Positions 8,098-16,849 are shown, numbered from the stretch's first letter. The stretch: 50,301 nucleotides of DNA from JAVVEZ01 sp032250895 (GCA_032250895.1 JAVVEZ010000017.1:1-50301); one strand, 5' to 3'. Notes: generated by a model from the letters alone, not told the origin. A program made the numbers and translations.

Positions 8098-9846
8098 TCA
8101 GCGCGGCATTGACAGTGCCGGCGGTGCATTCTCCGGCGCAACGGAAAGGCGGATGCCGCCGATACGCAGTTCCCGCCAGCGGGCTTCGAGCACTTCAACC
8201 TGATTTTGCCGCAGCGAGGCGGCGATATCCACGCTCCCGGGGGCGCTGGCGGCAGTCAGCATCCGGGTTTCCCAGGAAGCATTTACCTGCCGCCACAGCA
8301 TGGCCGGCATGACAAAACCCTGGCTCTCGGGAAGGAATACGATTTCGTCTGTGCCGTCGTCATCGAGATCCACCAGGACCACGAAAAACCGGAGCTCCGT
8401 CGGCAGGCGGGGCGTCATGCGCCTGGCCTGCTCCAGCAGGGCCGTCATCACCGCTTCGGGTACCCTGCCGCCTTCGGGCCATATCACCAGTTCTTCCCGG
8501 AAGCGGTCCAGGGTCAGGGTATCGCCGGGCAGGGCCGGCGTGGCGTAGAGAGCATCGATCCGCGCTGCCAGGCGGGGGTCGGCGGCACCATAGTCCGTTT
8601 TCACCTGCTGTAAGGCCAGATAGCCCTGACGGCCCAGGCTGGCGCGAAAATAGTCCAGGTCCAGGGCAGTGGCCGCGATATCACCGCCATGCACCCGCGC
8701 CAATTGGTTCTGCGCCGCCAGGCCCTGGAAGTTGAGCACCGGTGTATTCACCAGCAGCATGACGGTCATCACCACCGCGCCCAGCCGGATATTGACCCGG
8801 GCGAGGGCATCCAGCCAGGCGTCCTGCCTGCGCACGATGCCCCACAGGTATCCCAGCGTGAACAGGAACAGCAATCCCGCCGTCAATACGGCCCAGCAGC
8901 GCTGCACCGTCAAACCGTACTGATCGATGCGGGCGAACAGGCCATGGAAGGCGATGATGCTGTATACCGGCAGCACCGCCACACCAACGTAGATGATCCT
9001 GTGCACCAGGGCGGGATAGGGCCTTCCCCGGCTGTCCCCCTGGTACACGGCGTTGACGGAAAACAGGCTCAAGGCCTGCAACCACAACAGCAGGCCGGAA
9101 CCCAGGCGGGTGTCCCACAGTGGCTCCAGCCCGGTGAACGGCAGGGCCAGCAGAAAAGACAGGGAGAGCACAGACAGCAGGGGCAGCAGGAATTTGATCA
9201 GCGCCTTGAGGATATTGGCGATGCTGTCGATGATCAGGTCCAGGTTGCGGAAGATGATCACCGCGAAGGCCAGGGCCACCGTGGCGGCCGGAAACAGGAA
9301 CCATTGCTGCTCGAAAAGCCGGTCGAAGAAGTGGATGCCGATGGTGGCGAACAGGGCGCCCCAGAGCCTGAGAATGCCGATGAACAGCAGTACGAAGAGC
9401 AGGCTCAGCCCCAAAGTCAAAAAATTGCGCCAGGAATAATGAAACAGCGCTGGGTACGAGATGGCGCCATCTGCGGAATATGCCTGGGCATACAGCAAGG
9501 CCTTGAAGGCGGCGATGCCCAGAGTCGGAATCAGGACGAAACTGACGGCACTGCGCATGCCGATGAATTCGTCCGGCTCGAGCTGCCAGCCCATGTAGGC
9601 CGAAGCGGCGGTCACGGCCAGCGCGAACGGCAGCAGGCAGAGCAGATTTTTCCGGAGCGCGCCAGGCTCCACCAGCAACAGGAAAAACACCGGCACGGCG
9701 ACCAGGAAAGCGGCCAGCGCGAAGAGCCAGGCCAACTCGCCAGCTGGCCAGTGCTTCAGGTCCACGGCCCGGTACAGCAGGAACAGCAGTATGCCCTGAC
9801 ACAGGGCCACCAGCAGCATCAGGGGTCTGGGCAATGCCGTGTTCAT
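8098..9846 (-). CDS. DUF4153 domain multi-pass membrane protein
   Basis: A 582-aa inner-membrane protein. The first two-thirds consist of about ten to twelve strongly hydrophobic segments. The last 180 residues or so are soluble, with a long stretch rich in Leu, Arg and Asp including the acidic LVDLDDDGTDEIVF. The membrane part fits DUF4153, a family without an assigned biochemical role. The DLDDDGTDE stretch looks like a calcium-binding or VCBS/FG-GAP-type strand-loop, but one copy is weak evidence. It lies 19 bases downstream of the superoxide dismutase gene on the same strand and may be transcribed with it. Confidence 0.8.
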   Translation of the reverse strand: MNTALPRPLMLLVALCQGILLFLLYRAVDLKHWPAGELAWLFALAAFLVAVPVFFLLLVEPGALRKNLLCLLPFALAVTAASAYMGWQLEPDEFIGMRSAVSFVLIPTLGIAAFKALLYAQAYSADGAISYPALFHYSWRNFLTLGLSLLFVLLFIGILRLWGALFATIGIHFFDRLFEQQWFLFPAATVALAFAVIIFRNLDLIIDSIANILKALIKFLLPLLSVLSLSFLLALPFTGLEPLWDTRLGSGLLLWLQALSLFSVNAVYQGDSRGRPYPALVHRIIYVGVAVLPVYSIIAFHGLFARIDQYGLTVQRCWAVLTAGLLFLFTLGYLWGIVRRQDAWLDALARVNIRLGAVVMTVMLLVNTPVLNFQGLAAQNQLARVHGGDIAATALDLDYFRASLGRQGYLALQQVKTDYGAADPRLAARIDALYATPALPGDTLTLDRFREELVIWPEGGRVPEAVMTALLEQARRMTPRLPTELRFFVVLVDLDDDGTDEIVFLPESQGFVMPAMLWRQVNASWETRMLTAASAPGSVDIAASLRQNQVEVLEARWRELRIGGIRLSVAPENAPPALSMPR

Positions 9847-9865
9847 AGCCAGTGGACCATAAAAA

Positions 9866-10582
9866 TCAGACCGTCACGGCCTTGTTCAGGCGTTCGGCGA
9901 CCACTTCCCAATTGACATTGCGCAGAAAGGCGTCGATGTACTGCGCGGTGGCGGCGCCATAGTCCATCTGGTAGGAATGCTCGTACATGTCCATCACCAG
10001 AATCGGAACCGCAGCCGCCGGCGCATGCATGTGGTCCCACATCCAGTAATTTTCCAGCGTTTGCAGGTGTGTGTTCCAGGCCAGCATGACCCAGCCCGAA
10101 CCGCCGCCGAGTCCGGCCCCGATGCGGCGAAACTCGCGTTCCCAGTTCTGCACGCTGCCGAAGGCGCGGGCCAGGTCGCGGTCGAGGCCGGCATTTCTGC
10201 CGCCGGGCGGTGCCATATTGGCGAAGTAGTATTCATGCAGAACCACCGACCCGGTACGCAGCAGGTGCTCGCGTTTCAGGTCGTTGTAGACGAAGGCGGG
10301 CAGGCCATCGTCGGCCAGGGCTTCCTGCAGTCGTTGTTTGATGGTGTTCAGTGCCCGGACCGAGCCGCCGTAATTGTTTTCCCAATGTGAGTCGATCAGG
10401 CGCTGCGAAAAACCGTCGAGCTGGCCGGAGTCGAAGGGCAGCGCCTGCAGGCTGGCATTGCCGGCAAAGGCGGTGGGAATGTCCGCCCGGCTCTGGGCCG
10501 CTGCGGCCGTGGGGAAAAGGACGGGAGCCGCCGCTCCCCATGACAGGGTTCTGATGAAGGATCGTCTGGAAAAAGCCGTCAT
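9866..10582 (-). CDS. Fe/Mn-family superoxide dismutase, Tat-exported
   Basis: Predicted to dismutate superoxide in the periplasm. The start is fixed by AGGAGG 7 bases ahead of the ATG; the 238-aa product opens with a Tat signal (SRRSFI, residues 5-10, then a hydrophobic core ending in AAAAQ near residue 30). The four metal ligands of the Fe/MnSOD fold are present: His66, His116, Asp198 and His202 (MDMYEHSY). Second-shell positions differ: E. coli FeSOD has His30 and Tyr34 where this protein has Asn70 and Ser74, and MYEH replaces VWEH. It belongs to a divergent exported branch, so full SOD activity is likely but not certain. Confidence 0.85.
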   Translation of the reverse strand: MTAFSRRSFIRTLSWGAAAPVLFPTAAAAQSRADIPTAFAGNASLQALPFDSGQLDGFSQRLIDSHWENNYGGSVRALNTIKQRLQEALADDGLPAFVYNDLKREHLLRTGSVVLHEYYFANMAPPGGRNAGLDRDLARAFGSVQNWEREFRRIGAGLGGGSGWVMLAWNTHLQTLENYWMWDHMHAPAAAVPILVMDMYEHSYQMDYGAATAQYIDAFLRNVNWEVVAERLNKAVTV

Positions 10583-10736
10583 TGGTTCCTCCTTGTATCT
10601 CGATATCGTGGTCATAGGTATCCCGAAAGGATGAGCAGAACGGTGACAAGAAAATGTCGGAAAAGCAAGCGGGAAATAAGAGTGCCTGCGAAAATTCGGT
10701 ATTTCCACAGATGCCTTCCACAGGTGGTTCAGGCCG

Positions 10737-12263
10737 TCAGGGTGCCGGCGGCACAAGTGCTTTCAGCGCCGGTTTGGTGACCTTGCCCATCGCGTTGCGC
10801 GGCAGTGCGGTCAGCACCTGCAGTTGTCGGGGCACCTTGTAGGGGGACAGGCGGCCTTCACACCAGTGTTTCAGTGCTGCAAGGCTCAGGCTCGTGCCGG
10901 GCCTGAGCACGACGAAGGCGCTGACCAGCTCGCCCCAGGTGGCATCCTCGATGCCGATCACCGCGCATTCGGCGATGGCGGCATGAGCCAGCAGGACGTC
11001 CTCGATTTCCAGCGCAGAGAGTTTGTAACCGCCCGATTTGATGATGTCGACCGAGGCGCGGCCCATGATCCGGTAATAGCCGTCCTCCCGCACGGCGATA
11101 TCACCGGTGCAGAACCAGCCTGCGCGGAAGCTCTGCGCCGTGGCCTGCGGATTGTTCCAGTATTCCAGAAAGACATTGTCGCCACGAATGCGGATTTCAC
11201 CGGGCTCGCCATCGCCGGCGATGACCCTGCCGTCTTCACCATGGAGCGCGACCTCGACTCCGGGCAGGGGCAGGCCAACCGCACCGGCACGCCGCTCGCC
11301 TCGGTAGGGATTGGCGATGCCCATGCCGATCTCGGTCATGCCGTAGCGTTCCAGCAGGGTCTGTCCGGTCAGCGCCTGCCATTGCTGAAAGAGTGTGACC
11401 GGGCAGGCTGCCGAGCCGCTGACATTCAGACGCATGGCAGCAAAACCGGTAGTGATCCGCTGACTGTCCGGTCCGGGCAGCGTGCTCAGATGCCGCAGGA
11501 TGAGGACGTAGACCGTCGGTACCGCCATGAAGACCGTGTAGGCGCCGTTGGCCACCGCCGTCAGCACGGCATCGGCATCGAATTTCACAAAGAGCTCGAC
11601 CCGGGCGCCTGCCCACAGCGCACAGCACAGGATATTGATGATGCCGTGGATGTGGTGCAGGGGCAGAAAGAGGGGCAGCGCATCGCTTCGCTGCCAGGCC
11701 CAGGCTTCGAGCAGCGTGCTGATCTGGGCGCGAATATTGCGGTGAGTGCTGACCACACCCTTGGGTTTGTTGGTCGTGCCGCTGGTGAACAGCATCAAGG
11801 CACGACGTCCGGGATCGAGTAATGGCAGCGGCGTGAGGTTTTCCTGCAAGACAGTCTCAAGCGTCAGTACCGCTATATCCAGTCTTGCACACAGCACGCG
11901 CAAGGGTGTGCCTGCCGACGCCATCGGTCCGGCTCCGATGAGCAGGCGTCTGACACCAGCCGTCGTCAGTACATGCTCCAGTTCCGGCATCGCGGCGGCC
12001 ACATTCAACGGTACCGCGATGCCCCCTGCGCGCCAAACGCCCAGCAGCGCCGTCACATAGTCGACACTGGCCGGCATGAAAAAGGCGATACGTTCCTCCT
12101 CGAGGTCGCGGCAATCGTGCAGCAGGCCAGAGGCCAGACTTTTACTGCGGGCATCCAGTGCCGCATAGGACCACGACTGCGTGCCTTGCAGCAGGGCAGG
12201 GTCGTCATTGGCTGGCCTCAGTGGCGGAAAGAAGTCCGTGGTATCAGCTGTGGGTAACGGCAT
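10737..12263 (-). CDS. matB: Acyl-CoA synthetase, probably malonyl-CoA synthetase
   Basis: AMP-forming ligase of the ANL superfamily (508 aa) that activates a carboxylic acid to its CoA thioester. Visible motifs are the P-loop FTSGTTNKPKG near residue 170, ERYGMTEIGMG near residue 310, CTGDIAVREDGYYR near residue 400 and the catalytic lysine in MGKVTKP near the C-terminus. It sits directly after madL-madM, a malonate transporter, so malonate is the most likely substrate; the context supplies the specificity, not the motifs. A TTG at 12281 overlapping the madM stop (TTGA) is an alternative start. No malonyl-CoA decarboxylase is in the window. Confidence 0.85.
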   Translation of the reverse strand: MPLPTADTTDFFPPLRPANDDPALLQGTQSWSYAALDARSKSLASGLLHDCRDLEEERIAFFMPASVDYVTALLGVWRAGGIAVPLNVAAAMPELEHVLTTAGVRRLLIGAGPMASAGTPLRVLCARLDIAVLTLETVLQENLTPLPLLDPGRRALMLFTSGTTNKPKGVVSTHRNIRAQISTLLEAWAWQRSDALPLFLPLHHIHGIINILCCALWAGARVELFVKFDADAVLTAVANGAYTVFMAVPTVYVLILRHLSTLPGPDSQRITTGFAAMRLNVSGSAACPVTLFQQWQALTGQTLLERYGMTEIGMGIANPYRGERRAGAVGLPLPGVEVALHGEDGRVIAGDGEPGEIRIRGDNVFLEYWNNPQATAQSFRAGWFCTGDIAVREDGYYRIMGRASVDIIKSGGYKLSALEIEDVLLAHAAIAECAVIGIEDATWGELVSAFVVLRPGTSLSLAALKHWCEGRLSPYKVPRQLQVLTALPRNAMGKVTKPALKALVPPAP

Positions 12264-12277
12264 CGGCAAGTCTGCTC

Positions 12278-13036
12278 TCAAGTCAGCGCCCGTACCAGCA
12301 GGTACAGGACCGAGGGCGCCAGCAGGCAGCCGGCGCCGGTATAGAAAGTGGCCGTCATGGCGCCATAGGGTACCAGGCGCGGATCGGTGGCCGCCAGTCC
12401 GCCCGCGACACCGCTGGTCGTTCCCATCAACCCCCCGAACACCATCGCCGCCTGCGGATTGTTCAGGCCGATACGGCGTGCCAGCAGCGGCGTGAAGACC
12501 ATCACCAGAATGGATTTCACCACGCCGGTCGTCACGCTCAATGCCAGTACTTCCGAACTGGCGCCGATGGCGGTGCCGGTCACCGGACCGACGATGTAGG
12601 TCACCGCGCCGGCTCCGATGGTGGTGATACTTTCCGCGTCACGATAACCAAAGGCCACCGCCACTGCCGCACCGAGCACGAAGGAGACCAGCACACCCAC
12701 CACAATCGACAGGCTGCCGGCGAGCCCCGCTTTGCGGAGTTCACTGGGGTGGACCCCGAAGGCGGTGGAGACAATGGCAAAATCGCGCAGCATGCCGCCG
12801 CCCATCAGGCCGATCCCTGCCAGCAGACTGATGTCCGCGAGCCCCCGGCTGCCGCCCGTTGCCCGGCCTGCCCAGTAGGCGGCCAGCAGGCCCAGCAGAA
12901 TCGCGATGGCGGAACCGTGGATACGGCCTCCGGTGATCTGTGCGGACATGAAGTAAGACAGCCACAACAGCAGGCCGACGGCCAGGAAGGCGACAATCAG
13001 ACCGTTGGCGCTGACGACCGCAGTCAGGGCGCTCAT
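12278..13036 (-). CDS. madM: Malonate transporter subunit MadM
   Basis: Large subunit of the two-component MadLM malonate/sodium symporter: 252 aa with about eight hydrophobic helices rich in Gly and Ala (GIGLMGGGMLRDFAIV, VTYIVGPVTGTAIGA, GGLMGTTSGVAGGL). The start used here overlaps the madL stop (ATGA) and leaves a clean membrane-protein N-terminus; a longer reading frame upstream runs through madL in another phase and is not real. Co-occurrence with madL and an acyl-CoA ligase strengthens the assignment. Confidence 0.9.
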   Translation of the reverse strand: MSALTAVVSANGLIVAFLAVGLLLWLSYFMSAQITGGRIHGSAIAILLGLLAAYWAGRATGGSRGLADISLLAGIGLMGGGMLRDFAIVSTAFGVHPSELRKAGLAGSLSIVVGVLVSFVLGAAVAVAFGYRDAESITTIGAGAVTYIVGPVTGTAIGASSEVLALSVTTGVVKSILVMVFTPLLARRIGLNNPQAAMVFGGLMGTTSGVAGGLAATDPRLVPYGAMTATFYTGAGCLLAPSVLYLLVRALT

Positions 13037-13428
13037 GACGCGTCGTGGTCCGATGCGGGCGGCAGGGCTTCCCCGGGTTTGCCGATCCGGCTCAACAATG
13101 GCACCAAAGCAAAGCCGGCGATCACCGCCAGCACGGCCGCGAGTATGGCCAGCAGGCCGCCATCCACGGCGGCAGCCACGTTCTGCGTTGCCGCCATGGC
13201 AACCACGATGGGGATGTACATCGCGCTCCAGAAATGAATGCCCCTGCCGGCAGGTCCGGCAATCAGCGCATTGCAACGTTCCGACTGACAGGCCAGCATC
13301 AGTAACAACATGGCAATGCCGACCCCGCCCACATTGGCCTGTACGCCGAGCCACTGGCCGAGCAGTTCACCGGCAAACTGACCCGCCAGCAGGCAGGCGG
13401 ACAAGAGGGCAACCCCGTAGATGATCAT
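13033..13428 (-). CDS. madL: Malonate transporter subunit MadL
   Basis: Small subunit of the MadLM malonate transporter, 131 aa with four hydrophobic helices. It begins MIIYGVALLSACLLAGQ, which is how I remember MadL proteins starting, and has the conserved-looking GVQANVGGVGIAMLLL and HFWSAMYIPIVVAMAA segments. A TTG eight codons upstream was passed over because the ATG has the better context (GGGAAAG). It is the first gene of madL-madM-matB; its promoter should lie in 13429-13544. Confidence 0.9.
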   Translation of the reverse strand: MIIYGVALLSACLLAGQFAGELLGQWLGVQANVGGVGIAMLLLMLACQSERCNALIAGPAGRGIHFWSAMYIPIVVAMAATQNVAAAVDGGLLAILAAVLAVIAGFALVPLLSRIGKPGEALPPASDHDAS

Positions 13429-13544
13429 GCGCTTTCCCGTGTCGATTACCAAAGCAGCGCTATGATAGCGTCATCCGCCTCGCTACGGCCATGACTTCGA
13501 TGGACAAGGCAGCGGCGGTATTCCTTTCCTGCTGACGTCATCGT

Positions 13545-14567
13545 TCAGGGATTTACAGGCTCTTGCTGACTGCGATTGATCAGAAAGACCAGGGACAGCA
13601 TCACGGGCACTTCCACCAGCACACCGACCACGGTGGCCAGCGCCGCGCCGGAATCGAGACCGAACAGGGAAATGGCCACGGCCACCGCCAGCTCAAAGAA
13701 ATTGGAGGTGCCGATCAGGCAGGCCGGTCCGGCAATCGCATGGGGCAGATGCAGGAGCCTGGCTCCGGCCAGGGTAATAAAGAAAATGCCATAGCTCTGG
13801 ATCAGCAGTGGCAGCGCGATGAGCAGGATGGTCAAGGGATTGTTCAGGATCGTTTCCGCCTGAAAACCAAACAGCAGGACCACCGTTGCCAGCAGGCCGG
13901 TTATCGACCAGGGTTTCAGCCTGTGGACGAAAAGGTTCACACTGCTGGGGTTTCCCTTCTGGTTCAGATGGTGGCGAGTGCCGATGCCGGCCACCAATGG
14001 CAGAACGACGTACAGCAGCACCGACAGCAACAGGGTTGCCCAGGGCACCTGGATATCGGAAACCCCCAACAGAAAGGCAGCCAGCGGGGCAAAGGCGAAA
14101 ATCATGATGATGTCATTCAGGGACACCTGCACCAGGGTATAGTTGGGGTCTCCTCTGGACAACTGGCTCCAGACAAAGACCATGGCGGTGCAGGGCGCCA
14201 CGCCCAGCAGAATCATGCCGGCAATATATTCGGTGGCCAGTTGCGGTTCCACCAGAGCTGCAAACAACACCCGGAAAAACAGCCAGGCCAGCAGTGCCAT
14301 GGAAAAGGGTTTGATCAACCAGTTGACCACGCAGGTCAACACCAGGCCCGCAGGCTTTTTGCCGGCGTCCTTGACAGAGGCAAAATCGATCTGAATCATC
14401 ATGGGATAAATCATGACCCAGATCAGAGCGGCCACCGGCAGGTTGACATGGGCGAACTCCAGTCCGGCAATGGCCACGAACAGTCCCGGCAGATACTGGC
14501 CCAGAATGACGCCGGCCGTTATCGCCAATGCCACCCACAGGCTCAGGAAGCGTTCAAAAATTCCCAT
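13545..14567 (-). CDS. acr3: Arsenite efflux transporter, ACR3 family
   Basis: Exports arsenite across the inner membrane. The 340-aa protein has about ten transmembrane helices and the ACR3 marks: IYPMMIQIDF near residue 60, GVAPCTAMVFVWS (with the functionally required Cys of the family) near residue 150, and SLNDIIMIFAFAP. It is of the ACR3 type rather than the unrelated ArsB type, though the name arsB is often used for both. GGGAG lies ahead of the ATG at 14567; the start overlaps the end of arsC by 14 bases. Last gene of arsR-arsC-acr3. Confidence 0.93.
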   Translation of the reverse strand: MGIFERFLSLWVALAITAGVILGQYLPGLFVAIAGLEFAHVNLPVAALIWVMIYPMMIQIDFASVKDAGKKPAGLVLTCVVNWLIKPFSMALLAWLFFRVLFAALVEPQLATEYIAGMILLGVAPCTAMVFVWSQLSRGDPNYTLVQVSLNDIIMIFAFAPLAAFLLGVSDIQVPWATLLLSVLLYVVLPLVAGIGTRHHLNQKGNPSSVNLFVHRLKPWSITGLLATVVLLFGFQAETILNNPLTILLIALPLLIQSYGIFFITLAGARLLHLPHAIAGPACLIGTSNFFELAVAVAISLFGLDSGAALATVVGVLVEVPVMLSLVFLINRSQQEPVNP

Positions 14568-15048
14568 GTACTGCTCCCATTTTGCGCAAGTCATGTTCCA
14601 TATCAACCAGGGTCCGGCCGGCGGCCAGCCAGCCCCGTAATGTCAGGATGCGGTATTTCAATAGGCCGATGGTGTTGTTGAAGGCGGCCTCTATCGCATC
14701 AGGCCGTGCAGCAGGATCCCCGGCAATGCGACTGGGATCAGGCAGTCCCCAGTGGATCACCGCGGCCTTGCCAAACCACAGCGGACAGGCCTCCCCGGCG
14801 GCATCGTCGCACACGGTAATGACCACATCCGGCTCAAAGTACTCACAGTCATGCCAGGATTTGCTGTGCAGTCCTGCGGTGGGTACGCCGTGTTTTTCCA
14901 GGTGGGCAAGGGTGAGGGGATGCACCGTGTCAGCGGGCTGGCTGCCGGCGCTCAGCGCCTGGATCAGGCCTTCGCCAAAGTGCCTGGCGATGGCTTCGGC
15001 CAGAATGCTGCGGCAACGGTTGTGGGTGCAGATGAACAGAATTTTCAT
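14554..15048 (-). CDS. arsC: Arsenate reductase, thioredoxin-coupled type
   Basis: Reduces arsenate to arsenite, feeding the ACR3 exporter. Low-molecular-weight phosphatase fold: the loop CTHNRCRS places the nucleophile at Cys7, and Cys80 and Cys88 (TVCDDAAGEACP) match the resolving pair of thioredoxin-coupled ArsC; GLPDPS carries the general-acid Asp. The 164-aa length includes a C-terminal extension beyond the roughly 130 aa of the classic enzyme. The start overlaps the arsR stop by ATGA. Confidence 0.93.
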   Translation of the reverse strand: MKILFICTHNRCRSILAEAIARHFGEGLIQALSAGSQPADTVHPLTLAHLEKHGVPTAGLHSKSWHDCEYFEPDVVITVCDDAAGEACPLWFGKAAVIHWGLPDPSRIAGDPAARPDAIEAAFNNTIGLLKYRILTLRGWLAAGRTLVDMEHDLRKMGAVHGNF

Positions 15049-15383
15049 GGCGCGCAGCGCAGGGCCCGTCTGCTCATGTTGTCCAGATCGAGGCAGGCTT
15101 GTGTGATCAGGTCCTGCTCTGCGCGCAGGGTCTGTTCGAGCACCTCCCGGCACCAGCGCGGCAACTTGTCGTCGAGCCGGTAAAATACCCACTGTCCCTG
15201 ACGGCGGTCCTGGATCAGTTTGCAGGCCCTGAGCTGGGCCAGGTGGCGGGAAATTTTCGGTTGGCTGTCCCCGAGGGACTCGGTCAATTCACAGACGCAG
15301 AGCTCGCTTTCCCGGGTGAGCAGCAGGAGCAGCCTCAAACGGGTGGCATCGGCCAGGCACTTGTAAAAGGACAGGGCATCCAT
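15045..15383 (-). CDS. arsR: Arsenic-responsive repressor ArsR
   Basis: Winged-helix repressor of the ArsR/SmtB family, 112 aa. The trivalent arsenic site ELCVCEL (Cys29 and Cys31) lies in the recognition-helix region as in plasmid R773 and E. coli ArsR; the DNA-binding helix follows (SQPKISRHLAQL). The ATG at 15383 starts the conserved domain (MDALSFYKCLADATRLRLL). It is the first gene of the operon and should repress it by binding the palindrome at 15419-15442, being released by arsenite or antimonite. Confidence 0.94.
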   Translation of the reverse strand: MDALSFYKCLADATRLRLLLLLTRESELCVCELTESLGDSQPKISRHLAQLRACKLIQDRRQGQWVFYRLDDKLPRWCREVLEQTLRAEQDLITQACLDLDNMSRRALRCAP

Positions 15384-15418
15384 GAGGCGGCTCCAGGCTG
15401 AAAAACAAGGAAGCGCCA

Positions 15419-15442
15419 ATATATATGAAAATTCATATATAT
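15419..15442. promoter_or_regulatory. Probable ArsR operator
   Basis: Perfect inverted repeat with 11-base arms (ATATATATGAA / TTCATATATAT) and a 2-base centre, 36 bases upstream of the arsR start codon. ArsR operators known from other proteobacteria are AT-rich palindromes of this kind with a TTCATAT core, lying over the promoter. Position and shape make this the likely self-regulatory site for arsR-arsC-acr3. Binding is inferred. Confidence 0.82.
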
Positions 15443-15518
15443 GGAATAGCGTATGTTTGAAGACTGATGTGAAAAAACCTGAAGGGGGGGCGTTCATTCC
15501 GGCCCCCAAAAGACGTCG

Positions 15519-16685
15519 TCAGGAAATCACCACCTTGCGCGGAAACTGGGCATAATTCTCCCAGCGGGTGGGCTTTTCGGGCATCTCTGCGGCAGTGGCC
15601 TGGACCTGGCCGTTGGCATCGATGACCCGCGAGACCAGGGTGTGCTCGCCGGGGCTGGCCTTGTGCCAGTCCAGGCTGAACAGTTTCCAGGAATATTTTG
15701 AGGCGCCGGGCTCTATGTTTGCCTGCTGCCAGGGACCGTCGTCGATACTGATTTCGACACGGTCCAGAGGCGTTCCGTCGTTCAACGCAAAACCGGTGAT
15801 GTGATGGCTGCTGCCGGTCCTGGTCACCCGGATGATGGCGGATTTGAGCTGGATGCGGGTAACCGAATGTTCTTCCCAGCGTTCTTCGCCGCCGACGTCC
15901 TTGCGGCTCAGCGTCACATAGTCCCGTGCCATGAAGCGGCCCATGTAGCGCCGGTCCTGAACATGAATCTGGCTCAGCCATTTGACATTGGCCACCCCGT
16001 ACCAGCCGGGCACGATCAGGCGCAGCGGGGCACCGTGATACAAGGGCAGGGGCTGGCCATTCATTTCATAGGCCAGCATCAGTTCCGGGCGCAGCGCATC
16101 ATCGACATGCAGACTGCGGCCGAAGGCCTGTTCGATATTGATGTCGCGGATGTTCTCCATGCCCTTGTCGGCACCATAGAAGACGATTTCACTGCCGCCG
16201 TCCTGCACCCCGGCGTCCTGCAGCAGGGCGCTCAGGCTGATGCCGCCCCAGCGGGCATTGCCGATCAGGCCCTGAAACAGGCGTTCGCCGTTGCCGCCGC
16301 ATTCGAAACCGGCGTCGATTTCGACCTTGGGCCGGCGCTTCAGCTCGGCCAGGTTCAGGATCATTGGCTTGTCCACCAGGCCGCTGATCTGCAGCCGGTA
16401 GCTGTCCTCGGCCAGCACCGGCTGGTTGTAATGCTGGATGATGTAGAAATCATCATTGGGAGTATAGAAGGAGTCAATCGCGCGGGTGTCCAGGTAGTGA
16501 ATGGCGCCGGGCGTTACCGGCGGCACCGCGTAGGCCTCCGGCATGTCGGTGAAGGGCACCAGCTCTTCGCCTGCACCCAGCGCCAGGCTGGACCAGAAGG
16601 GCAGGCTGGACGTCGCCGCCATGCCGCCCAGGGCCAGGCCCTGCCTGATCAGATCGCGTCTTGAGTCATTTGCCGCATCAGCCAT
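15519..16685 (-). CDS. Sulfite-oxidase-family molybdopterin oxidoreductase, Tat-exported
   Basis: Predicted periplasmic molybdenum enzyme (388 aa). The N-terminus carries a twin-arginine signal (SRRDLIRQG, residues 8-16). The molybdopterin domain has the ligand Cys129 in FECGGNGE and a GWYGVANVKW segment near residue 225; the C-terminal 130 residues form the Mo-co dimerisation domain. No heme-binding CxxCH is present and no cytochrome partner gene is adjacent, so it is not a self-contained SorAB sulfite dehydrogenase. The true substrate is open. AAGGAG lies ahead of the ATG. It is transcribed away from the alpha/beta-hydrolase gene. Confidence 0.87.
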   Translation of the reverse strand: MADAANDSRRDLIRQGLALGGMAATSSLPFWSSLALGAGEELVPFTDMPEAYAVPPVTPGAIHYLDTRAIDSFYTPNDDFYIIQHYNQPVLAEDSYRLQISGLVDKPMILNLAELKRRPKVEIDAGFECGGNGERLFQGLIGNARWGGISLSALLQDAGVQDGGSEIVFYGADKGMENIRDINIEQAFGRSLHVDDALRPELMLAYEMNGQPLPLYHGAPLRLIVPGWYGVANVKWLSQIHVQDRRYMGRFMARDYVTLSRKDVGGEERWEEHSVTRIQLKSAIIRVTRTGSSHHITGFALNDGTPLDRVEISIDDGPWQQANIEPGASKYSWKLFSLDWHKASPGEHTLVSRVIDANGQVQATAAEMPEKPTRWENYAQFPRKVVIS

Positions 16686-16849
16686 GGTTGTTTCTCCTTT
16701 TTTGTTTTGCTTGTCATGGAGCTGTCTTGCTTTCGATTGCCGTGGAGCTGCCCGGGATTATTCCCGTGTCGTTCGCAATAGTCAATTGACTTGCCAGGCC
16801 CTGGCCGCTGACTTAGTCTATGGCTTTTTCCAGTAGAGGTGGGGTTTTC

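Noticed and set aside
8689..9915. 408-codon Gln/Glu/His-rich frame opposite the DUF4153 gene
   Set aside because: The low-complexity, hydrophilic sequence is the mirror of hydrophobic Leu codons on the other strand; typical antisense shadow.
12278..13354. Long N-terminal extension of MadM
   Set aside because: The extra 106 residues are madL read out of phase and are Arg/Cys-rich, unlike a membrane protein.
14568..15192. Extended starts for ACR3 (to 14606) and ArsC (to 15192)
   Set aside because: Both extensions run into the neighbouring gene in another phase; the internal starts have conserved first residues and, for ACR3, a ribosome binding site.
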